Shown: in pieces, positions 1-11,950 of the stretch
Layout of the letters: each line of letters opens with the position of its first letter
Numbering within the stretch: position 1 is the first letter of the stretch
DNA from: Paulinella micropora
Taxonomy: Eukaryota; Cercozoa; Imbricatea; Euglyphida
Assembly (NCBI GenBank): GCA_009731375.1
Contig: BJOX01000061.1
Span: 108,588-172,587 of the forward strand
Length of the DNA: 64,000 nt
Direction of reading: 5' to 3'
The notes under the pieces: model-generated
Told to the model about the DNA's origin: nothing
Databases searched by the model: none
What the model saw: only the letters and a program-made list of their open reading frames with translations
Program-made: the position numbers and the translations under genes

Positions 1-318
1 AAAAGGAGAAAGATTACCGTGTCGGACCGGTTCCTGCCCACCTCTGAAGATGAAGTTAAAGTGTATTACAATTAATAAAAACATGTTTTAATATTATTTT
101 TATATGTTCTGCAATCAGTGAATTGATTTCCTTTCATTTCCACACGTTTTCAAAAAAGTCCATATACTTCATGGAAAATTTCGGAAAAAGGGATACCCCC
201 AAGATTGTCGAATGTTTAGTTATACCTCTTTCCCATACCCCTGTCCTATACCCGGGTATGATACCCCTGTCCCATACCCCCATACCCCTGTCTCATATCC
301 CTGTCTGATACCCCGGGG
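1..318. other. AT-rich unassigned sequence
   Basis: No gene is recognised. Around 225-310 there is a short run of degenerate repeats of the form CCCATACCCCTGT, which produces small spurious reading frames. The block ends where the (AAT)n tract of the first SINE begins. Confidence 0.4.
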
Positions 319-322
319 TGTG

Positions 323-353
<31 letters not shown>

Positions 354-654
354 TAATAGTGCTTCTCTGTCAATGGCTGATGCATTTCTGCACATGCGCC
401 TCCATCGTCTCACCCGTGAGGGGAGTACGAAGAATTGACGATAGGCTCTAATGACACCCCCGCAAGGGCAGTTCCAACACTTCCAGACGGACCGGTATGT
501 TCAATAAAAATACTGGTCCAGACGGATCGGTATGTTCAATGAAAATACTGGTGGCACCGACGGGAATCGAACTGGCGACAGGGCCCAGATGGTAGAACTT
601 GACCACTGGGCTATCACGGTGTCCAAATAATAATAATAATAATAATAATAATAA
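323..654 (-). mobile_element. tRNA-derived SINE, copy A, bounded by (AAT)n
   Basis: Read on the minus strand, the unit begins with a tRNA-like head (about 626 down to 552). The head carries an A box (TAGCCCAGTGG) and a B box (AGTTCGATTCC), the internal promoter of RNA polymerase III. About 190 bp of unrelated body follows and ends in an (ATT)n tail. A short internal piece around the motif AATACTGG is duplicated. The same unit recurs three times between 45.7 and 46.7 kb, which shows it is a dispersed family. Calling it a SINE is an inference from the pol III boxes, the simple-repeat tail and the copy number. Confidence 0.75.
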
Positions 655-668
655 TCTGTTTGGCAGGG

Positions 669-1095
669 TACCTCGGCGTTGGAAGTGGAATCGGAAATGC
701 CACCTTGGGTTTGTCACAGCTGTGGCAAAAAGAATCAGTTTTCTTTAGCTGTATGCGTTGTTGAGGATTGTGGGACTTCTAATCCTCGGTTTCTTGCGCC
801 TGCTCCTGCCTGGCGGGTGCGACTAACGCAACAGTTGAGGAATCCTTTACATATTAGGGACCTTGGTAGTGTAGGTGATGGGATCGGTGGGACTTTGAAT
901 AGTCAATCCCTTGCGACATGTTTCGGAGGGATCCCCAGGGATGAAAAAAAAGACATGTGTCTATTGGATATTGGGTGTGCATCGATTATTTTCAACAGGA
1001 CTTTATGCTTATGGGCTGGTTTCCAACCTTTCCAGAACAAGAGCACTGTTATGTTCTTGTTCCACTTCATCGCACGTGGTATTAACTCAACGTGA
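669..1095 (+). CDS. Small ORF with RanBP2-type zinc-finger-like motif
   Basis: An open frame has its first in-frame ATG near 697. The start of the protein matches the RanBP2 zinc-finger spacing: W-x-C-x2-C-x3-N-x6-C, then a last Cys four residues on instead of the usual two. Fingers of this family bind RNA or ubiquitin. Nothing else in the protein is recognisable, and the rest may be chance coding. A possible splice acceptor (TTTGGCAG) lies just upstream at about 660-668, so this could be an internal exon. It sits directly beside a SINE and has no recognisable neighbours. Function is not assigned. Confidence 0.25.
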
Positions 1096-1754
1096 GGGGC
1101 TTCAGCTTCTGTACCCCATTGAATACAAGGAAACTCCTTTGACCACACAACGCGGTTTATAGACGCATTGTATGAACTTATTGAGCAGAAACAGCTTTAT
1201 CTAAACAAACCCCTATCAAGTTATCATGCGCGGCCCACAATACGCTATATTTTTCAAACCTGCTAAGAATGCAATCTCAAAATGTCTGGTCTCTATACCA
1301 GCGACTGCAGCCCAATCATCGCTCATGGAAAAAAGAAACACATCTCCCATTGAATAACCTCCCACATTAATAGCGTTGATCCGATCCTTCTACAGCACAT
1401 GTAGTAACAGTTTGAAGTTTTGGAAAAGGCCACAGAAATTCCGTGAAATTTAGCCTTTTTCCCGTGTCTGGGAATTTATGGCTAAATGAGGGAAATTGCA
1501 CTTATGGGTTGTTGTTAGTGGTATATTTTGGCATTTGTGCAGGTTACGGACGTAACGCATTGTGTCAGATGACCCGTGTCAAAGGGACACTTAGTTGACA
1601 GCGGTTTTTTCCTTAGGCTTGTTGTTTGGGTTCATATCTGACTTCCCTTTCTACTTTAGAAGTGGAGGTTAGCTCTGAACCAGTTGTGTTCATTATTCAA
1701 TTCCATTTTTTTACTTTCCTTTGAGCTCGTAAGGGTAGACCTCCGGTCTTAATA
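1096..1754. other. Unassigned sequence, no gene seen
   Basis: About 660 bp of mixed composition with stops in all frames. I see no RNA gene, transposon terminus or coding domain here. Confidence 0.4.
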
Positions 1755-1985
1755 CATACATACATGTATACATACATACATACAATGATACACATACATA
1801 CATATATGCATATATACGTACATACATATTATATACATTCATACTTATGCATTGTAACATATATATACATATATACATACATACATACATACATACATAC
1901 ATACATGCATACATAACGTACATACATATATGCATACATGCATACAAGCATTCATACATATATATATATATATACATATATATAT
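1755..1985. repeat. (TACA)n/(TATA)n microsatellite
   Basis: Imperfect TACA/CATA repeats with TATATA interruptions. The long tyrosine/cysteine/methionine frame on the minus strand is an artefact of the repeat. Confidence 0.9.
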
Positions 1986-2740
1986 GCAGTAAGCAAGGTT
2001 TAATGAGAAAGAGACGATAGAAAAAAGAAGAGCCTAATTCAAAAGATTTTTTTTAAAATAATTTTTTACAGTAAGCAAGGTTTAATGAGAAAGAGACGAT
2101 AGCAGAAAAGAAAAGTTTTTTTTTTACAGTAGGAAATGTTTAATGAGAAAGAGACGATAGAAAAAAAGAAGAGTTTTTTTTTTGTTTTGTTTTTGTTTTG
2201 TTTTACAGTAAGCAAGGTTTAATGAGAAAGAGACGATAGAAAAAAAGAAGAGTCTAATTCAAAAGAATTCTGGTTTCAAGGAACAGTACAAGCTCATAAG
2301 GAAATCTGGAACTAAGGTTCAACAGAAAGCTTTTTTTTTTTTTAACAGTAAGCAAGGTTTTTTTTTTTTTTTTTTTTTTTTTNNNNNNNNNNGTACTAAA
2401 CTTTTTTTTTTTTTTTTATTAAATATAAAACTAGTAAAAGTATTTAAATAATAACTCAAAACTAAGCAAATCCAACACTCTAAAAACCCCATAACCAATC
2501 TCCACTTGCACATCACTCCGCGCAGCCGATCTGAAAAGTGCCAAGTATGAGAGAGAGAGGAAGAGAAGCCAGAAGTTTTTTTTTTTTAATTTATTTATTT
2601 TTTTACAGTAAGCAAGGTTTAATGAGAAAGAGACGATAGAAAAAAGAAGAGCCTAATTCAAAAGAATTCTGGTTCCAAGGAACGACAGTACAAGCTCATA
2701 AGGAAATCTGGAACTAAGGTTCAACAGAAAACTCCTGGAA
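1986..2740 (+). repeat. Repeated poly(T)-ACAG modules
   Basis: The segment starting ACAGTAAGCAAGGTTTAATG, followed by a purine-rich stretch, occurs near 2008 upstream context and clearly at about 1986, 2068, 2126 (variant), 2204 and 2606, with a truncated copy at 2345. Most copies are preceded by a T-run. A longer block, from the AATTCAAAAGAATTCTGG context to TTCAACAGAAA, is duplicated at about 2256-2330 and 2655-2730. The array is broken by a 10-base assembly gap (2383-2392) in a T-run. I do not recognise the family. Each unit looks like a 3' splice-site signal, which may be coincidence. Confidence 0.6.
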
Positions 2741-3587
2741 AGAATAATATGGAAGAGAAAAGAAAGAGAAAGAAATACAAGAATAAAGAAAGGAAGAAAG
2801 AGTAAAGAAAAACCAGGAAAATAAAAGAAAATGGAGAAACAAAGAAGAGCGAAGAAAGAAAAAAAAAATGCAAAATACAACAAAAGAGCAAGAACAAAAA
2901 ACAAGAGAAAGAAAAGAAACAGACAAACAAGCGAAACAAAAGAAACAAAAACAAAACAAAAACAAAACAAAAAGGCAACAATAGATGCAGCAACAAACAC
3001 AAAAAGCAAAACAAGCAACACAACGCCAGACAATGGCAAGGGAGACGATACTGAACTAGAAGGTAAGAGCGGAAAGTGCCAGAGAAAGGTAAGACATAAC
3101 TAACATGGGCGCAAGTGAGATTCAGTGAGACAGCCCTTAGGGAAACTGCAGCCCATAACGCAATTCGCTCGCACCCGGAGGCTATCGTAGCCAGGAGGCT
3201 GGTGTGCAGAGCGTAGTAAGGCTCGACGTGGCGTACTCGCGACGCGATTATGCCGAGTGCTGCAGTATCCATAAGGACCAGCCCAAGCCTGGCAACCTCA
3301 TAGACATGCAGCCTCAAGCTAGTCGAGCCAAACCACTCCGCACGCCACCCCCCTCATAGACCAGAAGAAACTCCACAAGCCACAAGCATAAACATAAGAT
3401 CTAACTTACAGAAGAGCCATGCCAGAACAAGCCCAGACCTAACAAGCAGCAATAGATAGGATTTTTTTTCACAAGAAAATATTTTAATAATAATAAAACG
3501 TTGTACAAATAATAGAAACTAATTCATAAATATTAATAGTCCTAGTCAGAGTGCTCATAATTTAAACTAGCTATAGCTAAAAGCTAA
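2741..3587. other. A-rich then mixed-composition sequence, no firm gene
   Basis: 2741-3040 is strongly purine-rich on the plus strand and gives only lysine/arginine low-complexity frames. 3096-3317 is GC-richer and holds an open minus-strand frame of about 66 codons that reads like ordinary protein (VARLGLVLMDTAALG and onward) but has no recognised domain. 3460-3590 is AT-rich and probably forms the 3' tail of the reverse-transcriptase element that follows. Confidence 0.3.
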
Positions 3588-5600
3588 TTACTCAAATCGA
3601 CGCGATTCCCTGTATGGGAAAGCAGATGCGAGGCTGATAGCCCGTCTCTTGTGCTGTTGGAGTCTGTGCGGATGTAGGCAGTTGGACTTCCTGAGTTGAT
3701 GCATCCAGTTGATGTAATTCCAGCGATGGATTGCAAAGTGAAGAATAGTCTTGATCCGTAGAGCGTACGCTTGCGGAATGTAGATCGATGGCATGTAGAA
3801 TGCTGCCTGCTCACCGATGTTCCTCATGAAGACTTGAGCATGCGTTCCAAATCCACCGAAGCTAGACATGACAAAGGGGATGAATTCCGCGCCAGCCTGC
3901 TTACATCCTTCCGCGTGTTTGTTGATTTTTTCGGTTTCACGCTTCTCGATGGCAGCATTCACGTCGCGAATGGTATCTTCGACATAGGATGGAGCGATAG
4001 GGTTGGTGACTGCAAGATCAGTGTCAAGCTGTAGCGGAGAGGTAGTATTCGCAGAGGTGAAAACAGCGAGGTCGATCCATCGTTTCTCGTTATTGTAGTA
4101 ACGAGGCTCGAGCTTTGCGTTCATCCCACCTACCTTTGAAACGTCCTCATACAATAGCTTTACAAGGCCATCATGCTTGAGCTTAGCAGCAGAACCGCGC
4201 TTGTGTGTGCATGTGTTGTCAGTGTGTGTTTCAAGTGCAGAGAGAGAGTGAGGAAGGTAGCTTTGCATTCGCAGCAAGCATGAGGTCCTGGGTCGGTGGT
4301 CGTTCTTTTGATAGGTCGACGAGGCCGGCACGCCTTTGTCCCATGAGATCCCATGCCTGATCTTGAAGTACAAGGTATCTGTGGATGGGTGGGCATGTAA
4401 GAGCAATGTTAGCGCCTTCAGCAAGTAGAGCGTTCTGACGTGCTCGTTCAACGTCGGGGACGTCACGTGCTCGCCAGTTCTCAAATCGCTGAAAGTTGTG
4501 CTGAGCAAGAAAGCATTTTTGTAATTTGCAAAAACGTAGAGCATATTTATCAATATCGGCACGAGCAGATAGGTATGGAGAGGAGGGCAGAGCATAGTGT
4601 TGTATAAATGAGGGGAAAGAGAGAGAAGTAAAGTCATCACAAAGGGGGAGTAGAGTGGTGATGGGGATGGAGAGGTTGATGCCGCCCGAGTGCTTTGTAA
4701 CTGGGTTGTCATTCGCCTGAGCGCGCAGTCGATCCAGAGTAGGACAGATTTCTAAGAAGAGAGGGAGAGGGTTAGGATGATACTTATTATCAGCATTCAA
4801 AACGGATGCAGCATAGCTAGGATTCACTATCTCAAGCGCGGCCCAAATCCTGGGTGCAGCGTCTGCAAGTGATGCAGCGTATGCGATGGGGGCAAGAGCC
4901 TTAACATCAGACAATCCGAAGCCACATGAGTGTACAGGCAGGCAGGCTTGAGCACGAACTGAGTTCTGCACGTCATCAGGTAGCGAGTGAAAGGCACCTG
5001 CATCTACACCAAAGACATGCAAGAATGTGTCGTGCATGTGATGATCGATCTGGTTGATGATGTTTGAGAAGAGAGATGTGGGGATGGTGCGCATGAGATG
5101 AACAAGATAGCTGGGCAATGTTTTGGATAAAGTGTGGTATGCAATTTGATGTTCCATTCTCTCATCTTTGAGAGCGTCAAAGACAGGTAAGATTTTGGAT
5201 AATACGTCCTTAGATATCTCGTTCATCATCTCTTGCTTCCATTCGTCGTCCTTGAAGTCGCCAATTACGCCCTTGAGCGTCTTCGTCCACCCGTGCTTGA
5301 TTAGTTTCCCATGTTCCGTAGCAAAATCGATAAGTGATTGTGGCGGTGGATGGCGTGACGGCCAGAGGATGCATTCAATGTTGAAGTTGAGATCATAAGG
5401 CTTATTGGCAATGAATTTCTTGGTGGCAGCGACGACTGATTCCGCATCGGTACCCACGAAGTGAAAGTTGTCTGCATACGATATACACTCTACTCGCGTA
5501 CCCTCAAGTGCTTCTTCCGTAAGGCTAATCATGGAGTTGCATGCCAGTGCCATTGATAGAGAGCAGCCTTGATTACAGCCATCGTTGTGGCCCATGCCAA
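3588..5600 (-). pseudogene. Reverse-transcriptase element with C-terminal accessory domain, broken and 5'-truncated
   Basis: Two overlapping minus-strand frames belong together (4231-5595 and 3588 to about 4400). The first holds the palm of a reverse transcriptase: a QGCSLSMALACNSM segment, where other elements have QGDPLGPLLF, then ISYADNFHFVG at the catalytic box. A thumb/connection region follows, with LPVHSCGFGLSDVKALAPIAY (compare the LPxxxGGxGLRD motif). The second frame holds a tail with RYYNNEKRWIDLAVF and GAEFIPFVMSSFGGFG, resembling the nuclease-like C-terminal domain seen in some reverse-transcriptase elements. The frames switch inside a CT-dinucleotide run near 4236-4250. The catalytic box reads YADN instead of YADD. 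Fingers and upstream regions are missing because copia-1 sequence begins near 5600. Element class is uncertain. Confidence 0.7.
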
Positions 5601-5615
5601 TGTATGGCTTCCCTG

Positions 5616-6503
5616 ATCAGTCCCCAAACCCGTTGCTCAAAGAGGATTCCCCCGGATTTACGCAACCCAGAGTCCCTACTCGAATCGTCAGAGTCCCACC
5701 CCATCTTCCCGGATGCGCCCAGTTTTTACGCAGGACATGTCCACCATGCATTCAATCACGCCAAATATGCAGAGATGGACTACTGGTCAATCAGGTTTCG
5801 TTTCAACATTTTGCCGGCCGGATGGCAGAGTGGAACTCCAAACTTTTGCAACTCTTGCGTCCTCTATCAAGATAACGGTATGTTACCCATTGGTCTCCCG
5901 GCATGTCCCCCTCGCCCTCCATTTTTCTGTGAGTTTTGCGATAAAGAGGAAACAAAGAAACACAAACTCAAGGCATGCAGTGGTAGTGCTTGGGTTAAGT
6001 ATTGCAACCAACAGTGTCAAGTTGTCGACTACGCCGCCCACTACCGTTTCTGTTATTACGCGTGAACACCCGCCAACGCCGATCTTCGCGATCCAATTGC
6101 GAAGGATGTGCTCCCCGGTTGTGGAATCGGTAGCGTAAACTACCGATTCGCTCTTTTTGCGTACCAGCGGTTGCTCCGCTACGAGATTACCCCCACCGGT
6201 GAACAATCCCTTCGCATAGCCGCAAAACGCCCGTTGTCCTTACAAGCCGAGAAAGTTCGTGGTATGTTCCGTCGTCTAGCCGGTTTTCCTACTTACGACC
6301 CGATTAAGACCAATCGTATCCTTCTACAAGGAAACATTGATCTTAACGAACGTCTAAGACAGGACCCCTTCCGCCTCATCAAACCGTTCACTTTGGTCAG
6401 CTATGACCCCAGCCAGCTAGCAAGCAACAGCCAATCGCTAAGTGAGCCTATTGCCAGAGACGCCCATTGCTTGTACGCACAAGCCCGCAGTGTACACCGT
6501 TTT
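5616..6503 (+). pseudogene. copia-1 Gag/Pol junction protein with MYND finger
   Basis: A MYND-type zinc finger lies at 5928-6053, with the order C-x2-C, then a pair in which the second Cys has become Ser (CSGS), then YC, C, H and C. MYND fingers usually mediate protein-protein contacts. The residues before it (WSIRFRFNILPAGWQSG) align with the matching part of copia-4 (WMWYYNLRISPDEWEHWASG). After an in-frame TGA at 6063-6065 the frame stays open, and FAYQRLLRYEITPTGEQSL aligns with VAYRRLLRYCTVRPDVGES of copia-4. The module therefore extends past the finger. The copy is inactive because of the stop codon and a frame change before the protease. Confidence 0.7.
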
Positions 6504-7815
6504 TGACACTGGCACCAACCGTACCATTGTCAGCCCAAATTCGTCAATTGCTGACGTTTCTACCGGTCCCACCGCACATCTCTCTGGCATCTCACCCCAG
6601 ACGGTAAAGATTCAGAAGAAGGCAACGTTCTACTGGCAAACCGTACCTGGACGAGGTGAATCATCTTGCTTTCTGCTTCCGGACTCGCTGGTCGTCGACA
6701 AGACACCATACTCACTGGTATCCCTCGGCATCCTAGACAATAAGCACGGACATGCAACTATATTCCAAAACAATCAAGCACTTGTTTTGCATCATTCAAT
6801 CGTCATAGATCCATCATCCATAAAGATCAGAGGCAGAATGATGCCTAACATGCTGTACCGTTCCGACACATGCGATGATGTCCCGCTTGATCCAAACCGT
6901 TGCTTCCTTCCACCTACAAAACAACAGTCACAAGCCATTGTCAATTTCTCGCTCAATCCACGAGCATCAAAGGGAAAGATATCTGCACTAGAGGCACACA
7001 GACTAAGTGGCCATGGAATGGAAGGGCCCATGGAGCAGATTGCTAACCCACTAGGGCGAAAAATTAGCGATCCCCTTTGGCGTCGCCACCTATGCCACTC
7101 GTGCTCCTTGTCATCCCCAAAGAAGTTGCCCTTCTTTGTTGACAATGAAGCTCTAGACGCACAGTTCAAGGCTTTTGAGGCTTTTTGCATGGACTTCAAG
7201 TCCAAGTCTCAACTTTCCCTTCAAGGGAACCGATACATCCTTCTCATTAAGGAAGTGAAAGCCCGTTTTTCGTTTAAGCTCTATTTCCCTTCAAGAGAGG
7301 CCCAACTTTACGTCCCATGGGTGACTAAGGTCTTTGCCTTCTTTGAGAGGCAGACCGGCGTGAAGATGAAGCGAATCAGGTTGGATGGGGAGTTTATCGC
7401 ATCTGACTTTGTCGAGTATTGCAATCAACACGGCATCATGATGAAGCACACCACCCCTGGTGAGCCCCGTTCCAATTCTGGTGCAGAGAGAGATTTCCAA
7501 ACAGGCACCCGACGAGCTCAAGCTATAATGCTGGATACAAAATTCCACAACAGTCTGTGGGAAGAGGCTGAGAAAGCCGAACACGCAATCCGTATGGTCA
7601 CCCCAAACCCCAGTGGACCGTACAAAGGCAAATCCCCGTACGAAATTACGCTAGCACGTAAATTTCCACTCGATTTCCTACGCCCTATCGGTTGCCTCGC
7701 TTTCGTTCGCTTCCAGAAAGCACAACATCCCATGGCAAAACCAGGTGTCCTTACCAGCTTCAACATTTTTCTCCGAACTTACCGGATTTGCTTCACGGTA
7801 CACGGGAAATCGTAG
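6442..7815 (+). pseudogene. copia-1 protease and integrase
   Basis: The frame opens with an aspartic protease motif (VFDTGTNRTIVSP). A GAG-pre-integrase/zinc-binding segment follows (HRLSGHG ... HLCHSC). The integrase core shows the expected acidic residues in FCMDF, RLDGEF and the GAERDFQTG helix, so the D-D-E triad is visible. The frame continues through a KxPYE segment and an RPIGCLAFV motif typical of copia integrase C-termini, then runs off frame at about 7740. Linker sequence resumes in another frame (7805-7900). A complete element would carry reverse transcriptase next, but none is present. Confidence 0.8.
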
Positions 7816-8310
7816 AGGCTAGAAACGTGAAGTTTGACATCTGGCAACGAGGCTATGGTGCCAACGTTCTGCAACGCCCTTGGGAGTTTGATGGTCCACC
7901 CATTCCACAACCCAACCCCGACACGGTTGCCAAGGTTGAAAAGGTTCACGATGCGGAAACGGACGAAGTCGTCCAACCGTCACCTCCGTCCCACCTTCCG
8001 ACCCGGACTCCGACGACGACGCAGAAAACGGACACGAACCTTTTCCGTTCCCGCGCGATCAACCCCAGCCTCCTCAGCCACCAGTGCCCGCTCAGCAACT
8101 CGGCCCCCCGCCTCCGTCGAAGTTCAGACGAGTGCTCGCGTTCAACGCCCCGCCTCACATTCGCAACTCGGCCTACGTGGTGCTCTTGGTCCCCCTGCCC
8201 GTCGTTCCCTACGATTTTTTGTAAGCTCAGCCGGTTCCAGACGTGCTGCAGCCCACCGACTAGGCACAGCACAGCATATCCACGCCTCCCCACTTGCCCT
8301 CCATGACATC

Positions 8311-9086
8311 AACAGCTCCATATCTGCTTCCAACATCATCTCATCCCCCAGAGAGAGAAAGCAAACACATCAACAACACGCAACATACTCTGTTCGTCTT
8401 GTCGTTGATCAGTCTTTGCTTCCTTGGGATGACTGATGATGGAGCTGGTATTGTCAATCTAGGGGTTAGTAACAGTCTTGAACTTGCTGACACGATCAAA
8501 CCATACGAAAACGATGAACCTTTCTGTTTCTTTACTCGCGCTTTACATGTCCTCAAAAAAAGACATACATCTGTTCCCAGTATACAGATATATTGTCCGG
8601 GGGAAGTGTCATTATCATATTTTCATATATTATATGCTTCGGATTTCCCTCATACCTGTATTAAATACATCAGTAACTGCTATTACAATTCCTGTAATTA
8701 ACGGATAATTTAAGCGACTCTGAATAATGTTTTCCATATCGCTACCTGTATTTTGCCACTTTGCATTTGCAATTTAAAAGATCTAACAAATAACTTTTAG
8801 CGTATTAACCGGTGTGATTAGTCCAACGACTTCACATTTCTAAACTGACCTAGCTTGGTACCTTTGCCTGATCATATATCTTGGTTAACAGTTCGTCCCG
8901 TAACTTTTATAGGCCATAGACAATATCGGCAGGCACGCTCCCAAGCAGGCACGGGGTCAGTTCAGAGAGCGGTTTCTACCCTTTGTCGTTTTCATTATTA
9001 GTAAAATACTGTTCTAGGTAAACAAGTCCTTTCGAAGTTCCTGTCATCTAGATTCCGGTTTCGACCTTTTAATCATTTAAGTGAAA
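8311..9086. other. No gene; probable element remnants
   Basis: AT-rich sequence with short frames only. The part nearest 9086 follows the RNase H stop of copia-2 on the minus strand and would be expected to hold its 3' LTR. I could not match it to the 15.65-16.0 kb region by eye, so no LTR is called. Confidence 0.35.
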
Positions 9087-10969
9087 CTAAGTCATGGCAC
9101 AGAACACGTCCAATAACGTGTCTGCTTGATCCTTGGGCAAATACTTAGTCAAAACATCCCCTAACTGACCTTTAGTACCAACCTTCCTAAACTTAGCTAT
9201 GCCTTCCTGATCTAGCTCGTGCAGGTAGTGTTCTTCCAAAGGCAAGTGTTTCGTGCGTGATCCGGCTAACCCGCGTTGCGCGGCTAGTATGGTTTGGGCG
9301 TTATCCTCATGAACGTCGAAAGGTTTGGGCTCCGGAATGCCTAATTCACTTCGCATGTTGCGAATGGCCATGGCTTCCCTTAGTGCCTCATTGGCTGCAA
9401 AAATTTCGGCGTCGTTCGACGAAAGGGCAACTTTCGACTGCCGTTTGGACAGCCAACCCACGGGATCCCCTCCTACTAAGACAACATATCCAGTACGAGA
9501 TTTACCCGTCTTTAAACAAACCCTGTGAGCCGCATCGGGCCAAATTGTCATTGGTCCTATCGGTCCTGCCTTCCCTACCGCACTAAGATCCTTCTTGCTG
9601 AACCTAAGTACTCTATCGTTCTTCAGATATCGGATTATCTTCCCTAGCTTGGAATAAGTCTTTCCCACATCTACTGTCTGCATTACGCTTGCAGAATTGA
9701 GCGCTTCCTCTATATCCGGCCTAGTCATCTTGGCCAAAAAGAGTAAACTCCCGACTATCTGTGGAATTGAAAACTGTTTAAGTCTTGCTTGCTCGTCCAT
9801 TGGCATTGGGTCAGTTTTTGATCCGGGTGTTGCGCTGGGCTTGCAGTGTTCACACCCGTAAAATTTCACAACTTTCCGAGCGTAACTTTGTTGACTTAGA
9901 ATAATTTCCGATTTCGTCTGGATAATTTCCATGCCCTTGAATTCTTTTGCTAAACCGAGTCTTTTAATGGGAAAATGCGTTTCAAGTCTCTCGCAAAATC
10001 GATCATAGGCCTGTCTGCTAGGTGCCATGAAAATGGGATCGTCTACATGGAAGACGCCTACTATTCCATCACCTATGCTCACTCCTCTCTCCATAAACAT
10101 GCATGGGTCGGATTGAAGTGTTACAAAGCCTAACTGTTTTAGAAGCCCGGAAAATATATCATACCAACGCTTCCCTGCCTGGGGCGCGCCATATAATGCT
10201 TTGACAACCTTCCATATTTTTCCTACTCTCCCTTTCAAGGATGCACCATGAGGTGGGCGAGCGTATATGGCGTCTATCATATGGCGTTAAGATATGCGTT
10301 TTTGAAGTCTTCCCCGTAAAGTCTCCTACCATAGCTAACTGTCAACTTGCACAAAAGCAAAACTGATCTGTGGTTTGCGCATGGCACATAGAGCTGTTCA
10401 GGATTATAACTAATACCCGGTTGCAATTGATCTCCCCTCAAGGACAAACGGGACTTGACGAACCTTAGTCCATCCTGGTCCGTTTTGACCTTATGCACCC
10501 AAGTTAACCCAACTATCTTAACTCCGGCTTTCCTAGCCTCGCTTTCATCTACCCATTGGTAGGTCTTGAACTCCGCTATAGAACGTAACTCTCTATCTAT
10601 CCCTGCCTGTAGATCTTTGAGTGTCATACCCTCTATTGCTAAGTCTGGCGGTAAATGTATGTAACACATCCACTCACTCGCTTCGTCATGTGAAATGCAA
10701 TCATCCATGTCATACATAGTGGTAACATGATGTGTAGATGTGCGGGATGGATCTACTTGCTTTCTCACTCTTTTTCCGCTGACTATGTTCGCTGCTGATA
10801 TCTTGTCACTCTGTTCCCAAGTAACGCCCTTGGTTGGGGCCTTACCCTCTATGTACTGTGGTGTGGGGTCATGTTGCGCGCTTGGGCTGTTCATATCTAC
10901 AGGCAAGGGCCCTATACTAATGCGCTCATCTATTTGCCCCCCCTGGACTGCATCAACCCTCTGCCTCAC
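9087..10969 (-). pseudogene. copia-2 reverse transcriptase and RNase H
   Basis: 10969-10277 carries the linker motif LTWEQSDKI and the N-terminal part of the polymerase (LTWVHKVKTDQDG, KSRLSLRGD, GEDFKNAYLNA). One frame change at about 10280 leads into 10280-9087, which holds KALYGAPQAGKRWYD, the catalytic box FHVDDPIF, the LAKEFKGMEI region and a complete RNase H. RNase H motifs visible are WPDAAH, KRQSKVALSSNDAEIFA, DNAQTI and RTKHLPLEEHYLHE. The third catalytic position is VDD preceded by His, where many copia elements have Tyr. Only one frameshift separates the two halves, so this copy is recently damaged. Confidence 0.85.
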
Positions 10970-11950
10970 TGTCTATGTGCGGTGTAGTGGTGGGACTGTG
11001 TGGGAATGGTGCAACTGGACTATCAGTGGAACTGGGCTCGAAATCAGCTACCTGGCTAGTTCCTATGGCTATCCCGGTGTCTGAGAACCCCTGTGTGTTG
11101 CTGTGGTCTAGTTCATCGTCAAATTCTGGCTGTGTGTCTATTTCCCCCTCAGTTGCATCTTCCCATACTACCTGAGGCTCAATCGACTCACCTACCCTAC
11201 TGAGATCGAAACGAACATTTCTAACTCCTGATAATACCTTCTGTCCGTCCCAAACTCTGTACAAATTGCGATGCATATCGTATCCTACTAACTTTACTAA
11301 CTTACCGGGCATGGATCCTTTACCATTTACCTTTCCTACGTGCATCACTCCCATGCACCCAATTGGACGTAATTGGTGCAATGGTGTTGCTCATTTGAAC
11401 AGTAATTGGTAAGGTGACGTGTCCTTATGCTGTCCTTTAGTTATAGGTAAAATATTATAAAGCACAGTGGCTGTATGCTCCATTTCTGCCCAAAAGGTGG
11501 GCGGAAATCGAGCATGCTGCCTAAGTGTGCGAGCAGGCCCCCCTGTCACCCCGTTTATTCTCTCAGCTCTCGCATTGCCATCTTTATCTGCACTGGCTGC
11601 ATCTTTCCATATAATATCGCTATACTTCTCACTGATCTCTCTTGGGGCCGTGAATTCCTGATCGCAAACTACAACTTTAACTTTATTTTCTGTCTGTCTC
11701 TCCATGAACGCTAATGCTTTATGTATGCAAGATATAAATTCATTTTTATGTTTTAAGTAGAATCAAGAGCATATCCCGAGAAATCGTCCATAACCGTGAA
11801 TTTATACCTTCTCCTTTCCCGTGACATGACTCTCCACGGGCCTTGCGTATCACAATGTAACATCTCTCCCACTCTCTCTGCTCTAGGCAAATGATTGGAA
11901 GCTAAACGAGGCAACACGCTAGCTTTGGCAATCATGCATGGCTCACACAT
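10953..11950 (-). pseudogene. copia-2 integrase, in three fragments
   Basis: The first piece (11950-11753) has the second half of the zinc-binding domain (MCEPCMIAKASVLPR) and the first catalytic Asp in LHCDTQGP, followed by VMDDFSGYA. The second piece (11705-11391) has the second Asp (VVCDQEF) and the Glu-bearing helix (ARAERINGVTGGPARTLRQ). The third (11381-10953) has a RPIGCMG motif, a YRVWDGQKV segment and VRNVRFDL, then an acidic linker. Together they form a copia-type integrase that would insert the element's cDNA. Short frame breaks and a missing segment around 11706-11752 make it non-functional as assembled. Confidence 0.75.

Larger units (their letters stand above)
5600..8310 (+). 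mobile_element. copia-1: truncated Ty1/copia element with MYND finger
   Basis: Domain order is MYND module, protease, GAG-pre-integrase and integrase. There is no reverse transcriptase or RNase H, no LTR I can delimit, and the 5' Gag is missing. The element abuts the reverse-transcriptase element at about 5600 and fades out around 8200-8430 in a proline/serine-rich linker broken by frameshifts. A motif near 7830 (EARNVKFDIW) matches the V-RNV-(R/K)FD segment after the integrase in copia-2 and copia-3. The gene fragments are listed separately. Confidence 0.75.

Noticed and set aside
552-626. Functional tRNA gene
   Set aside because: Same tRNA-like head as a repeated SINE, with weak T-arm pairing and simple-repeat flanks.
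1755-2740. Possible CRISPR-like array
   Set aside because: Units are unevenly spaced, imperfect and separated by T-runs, and the genome is eukaryotic.
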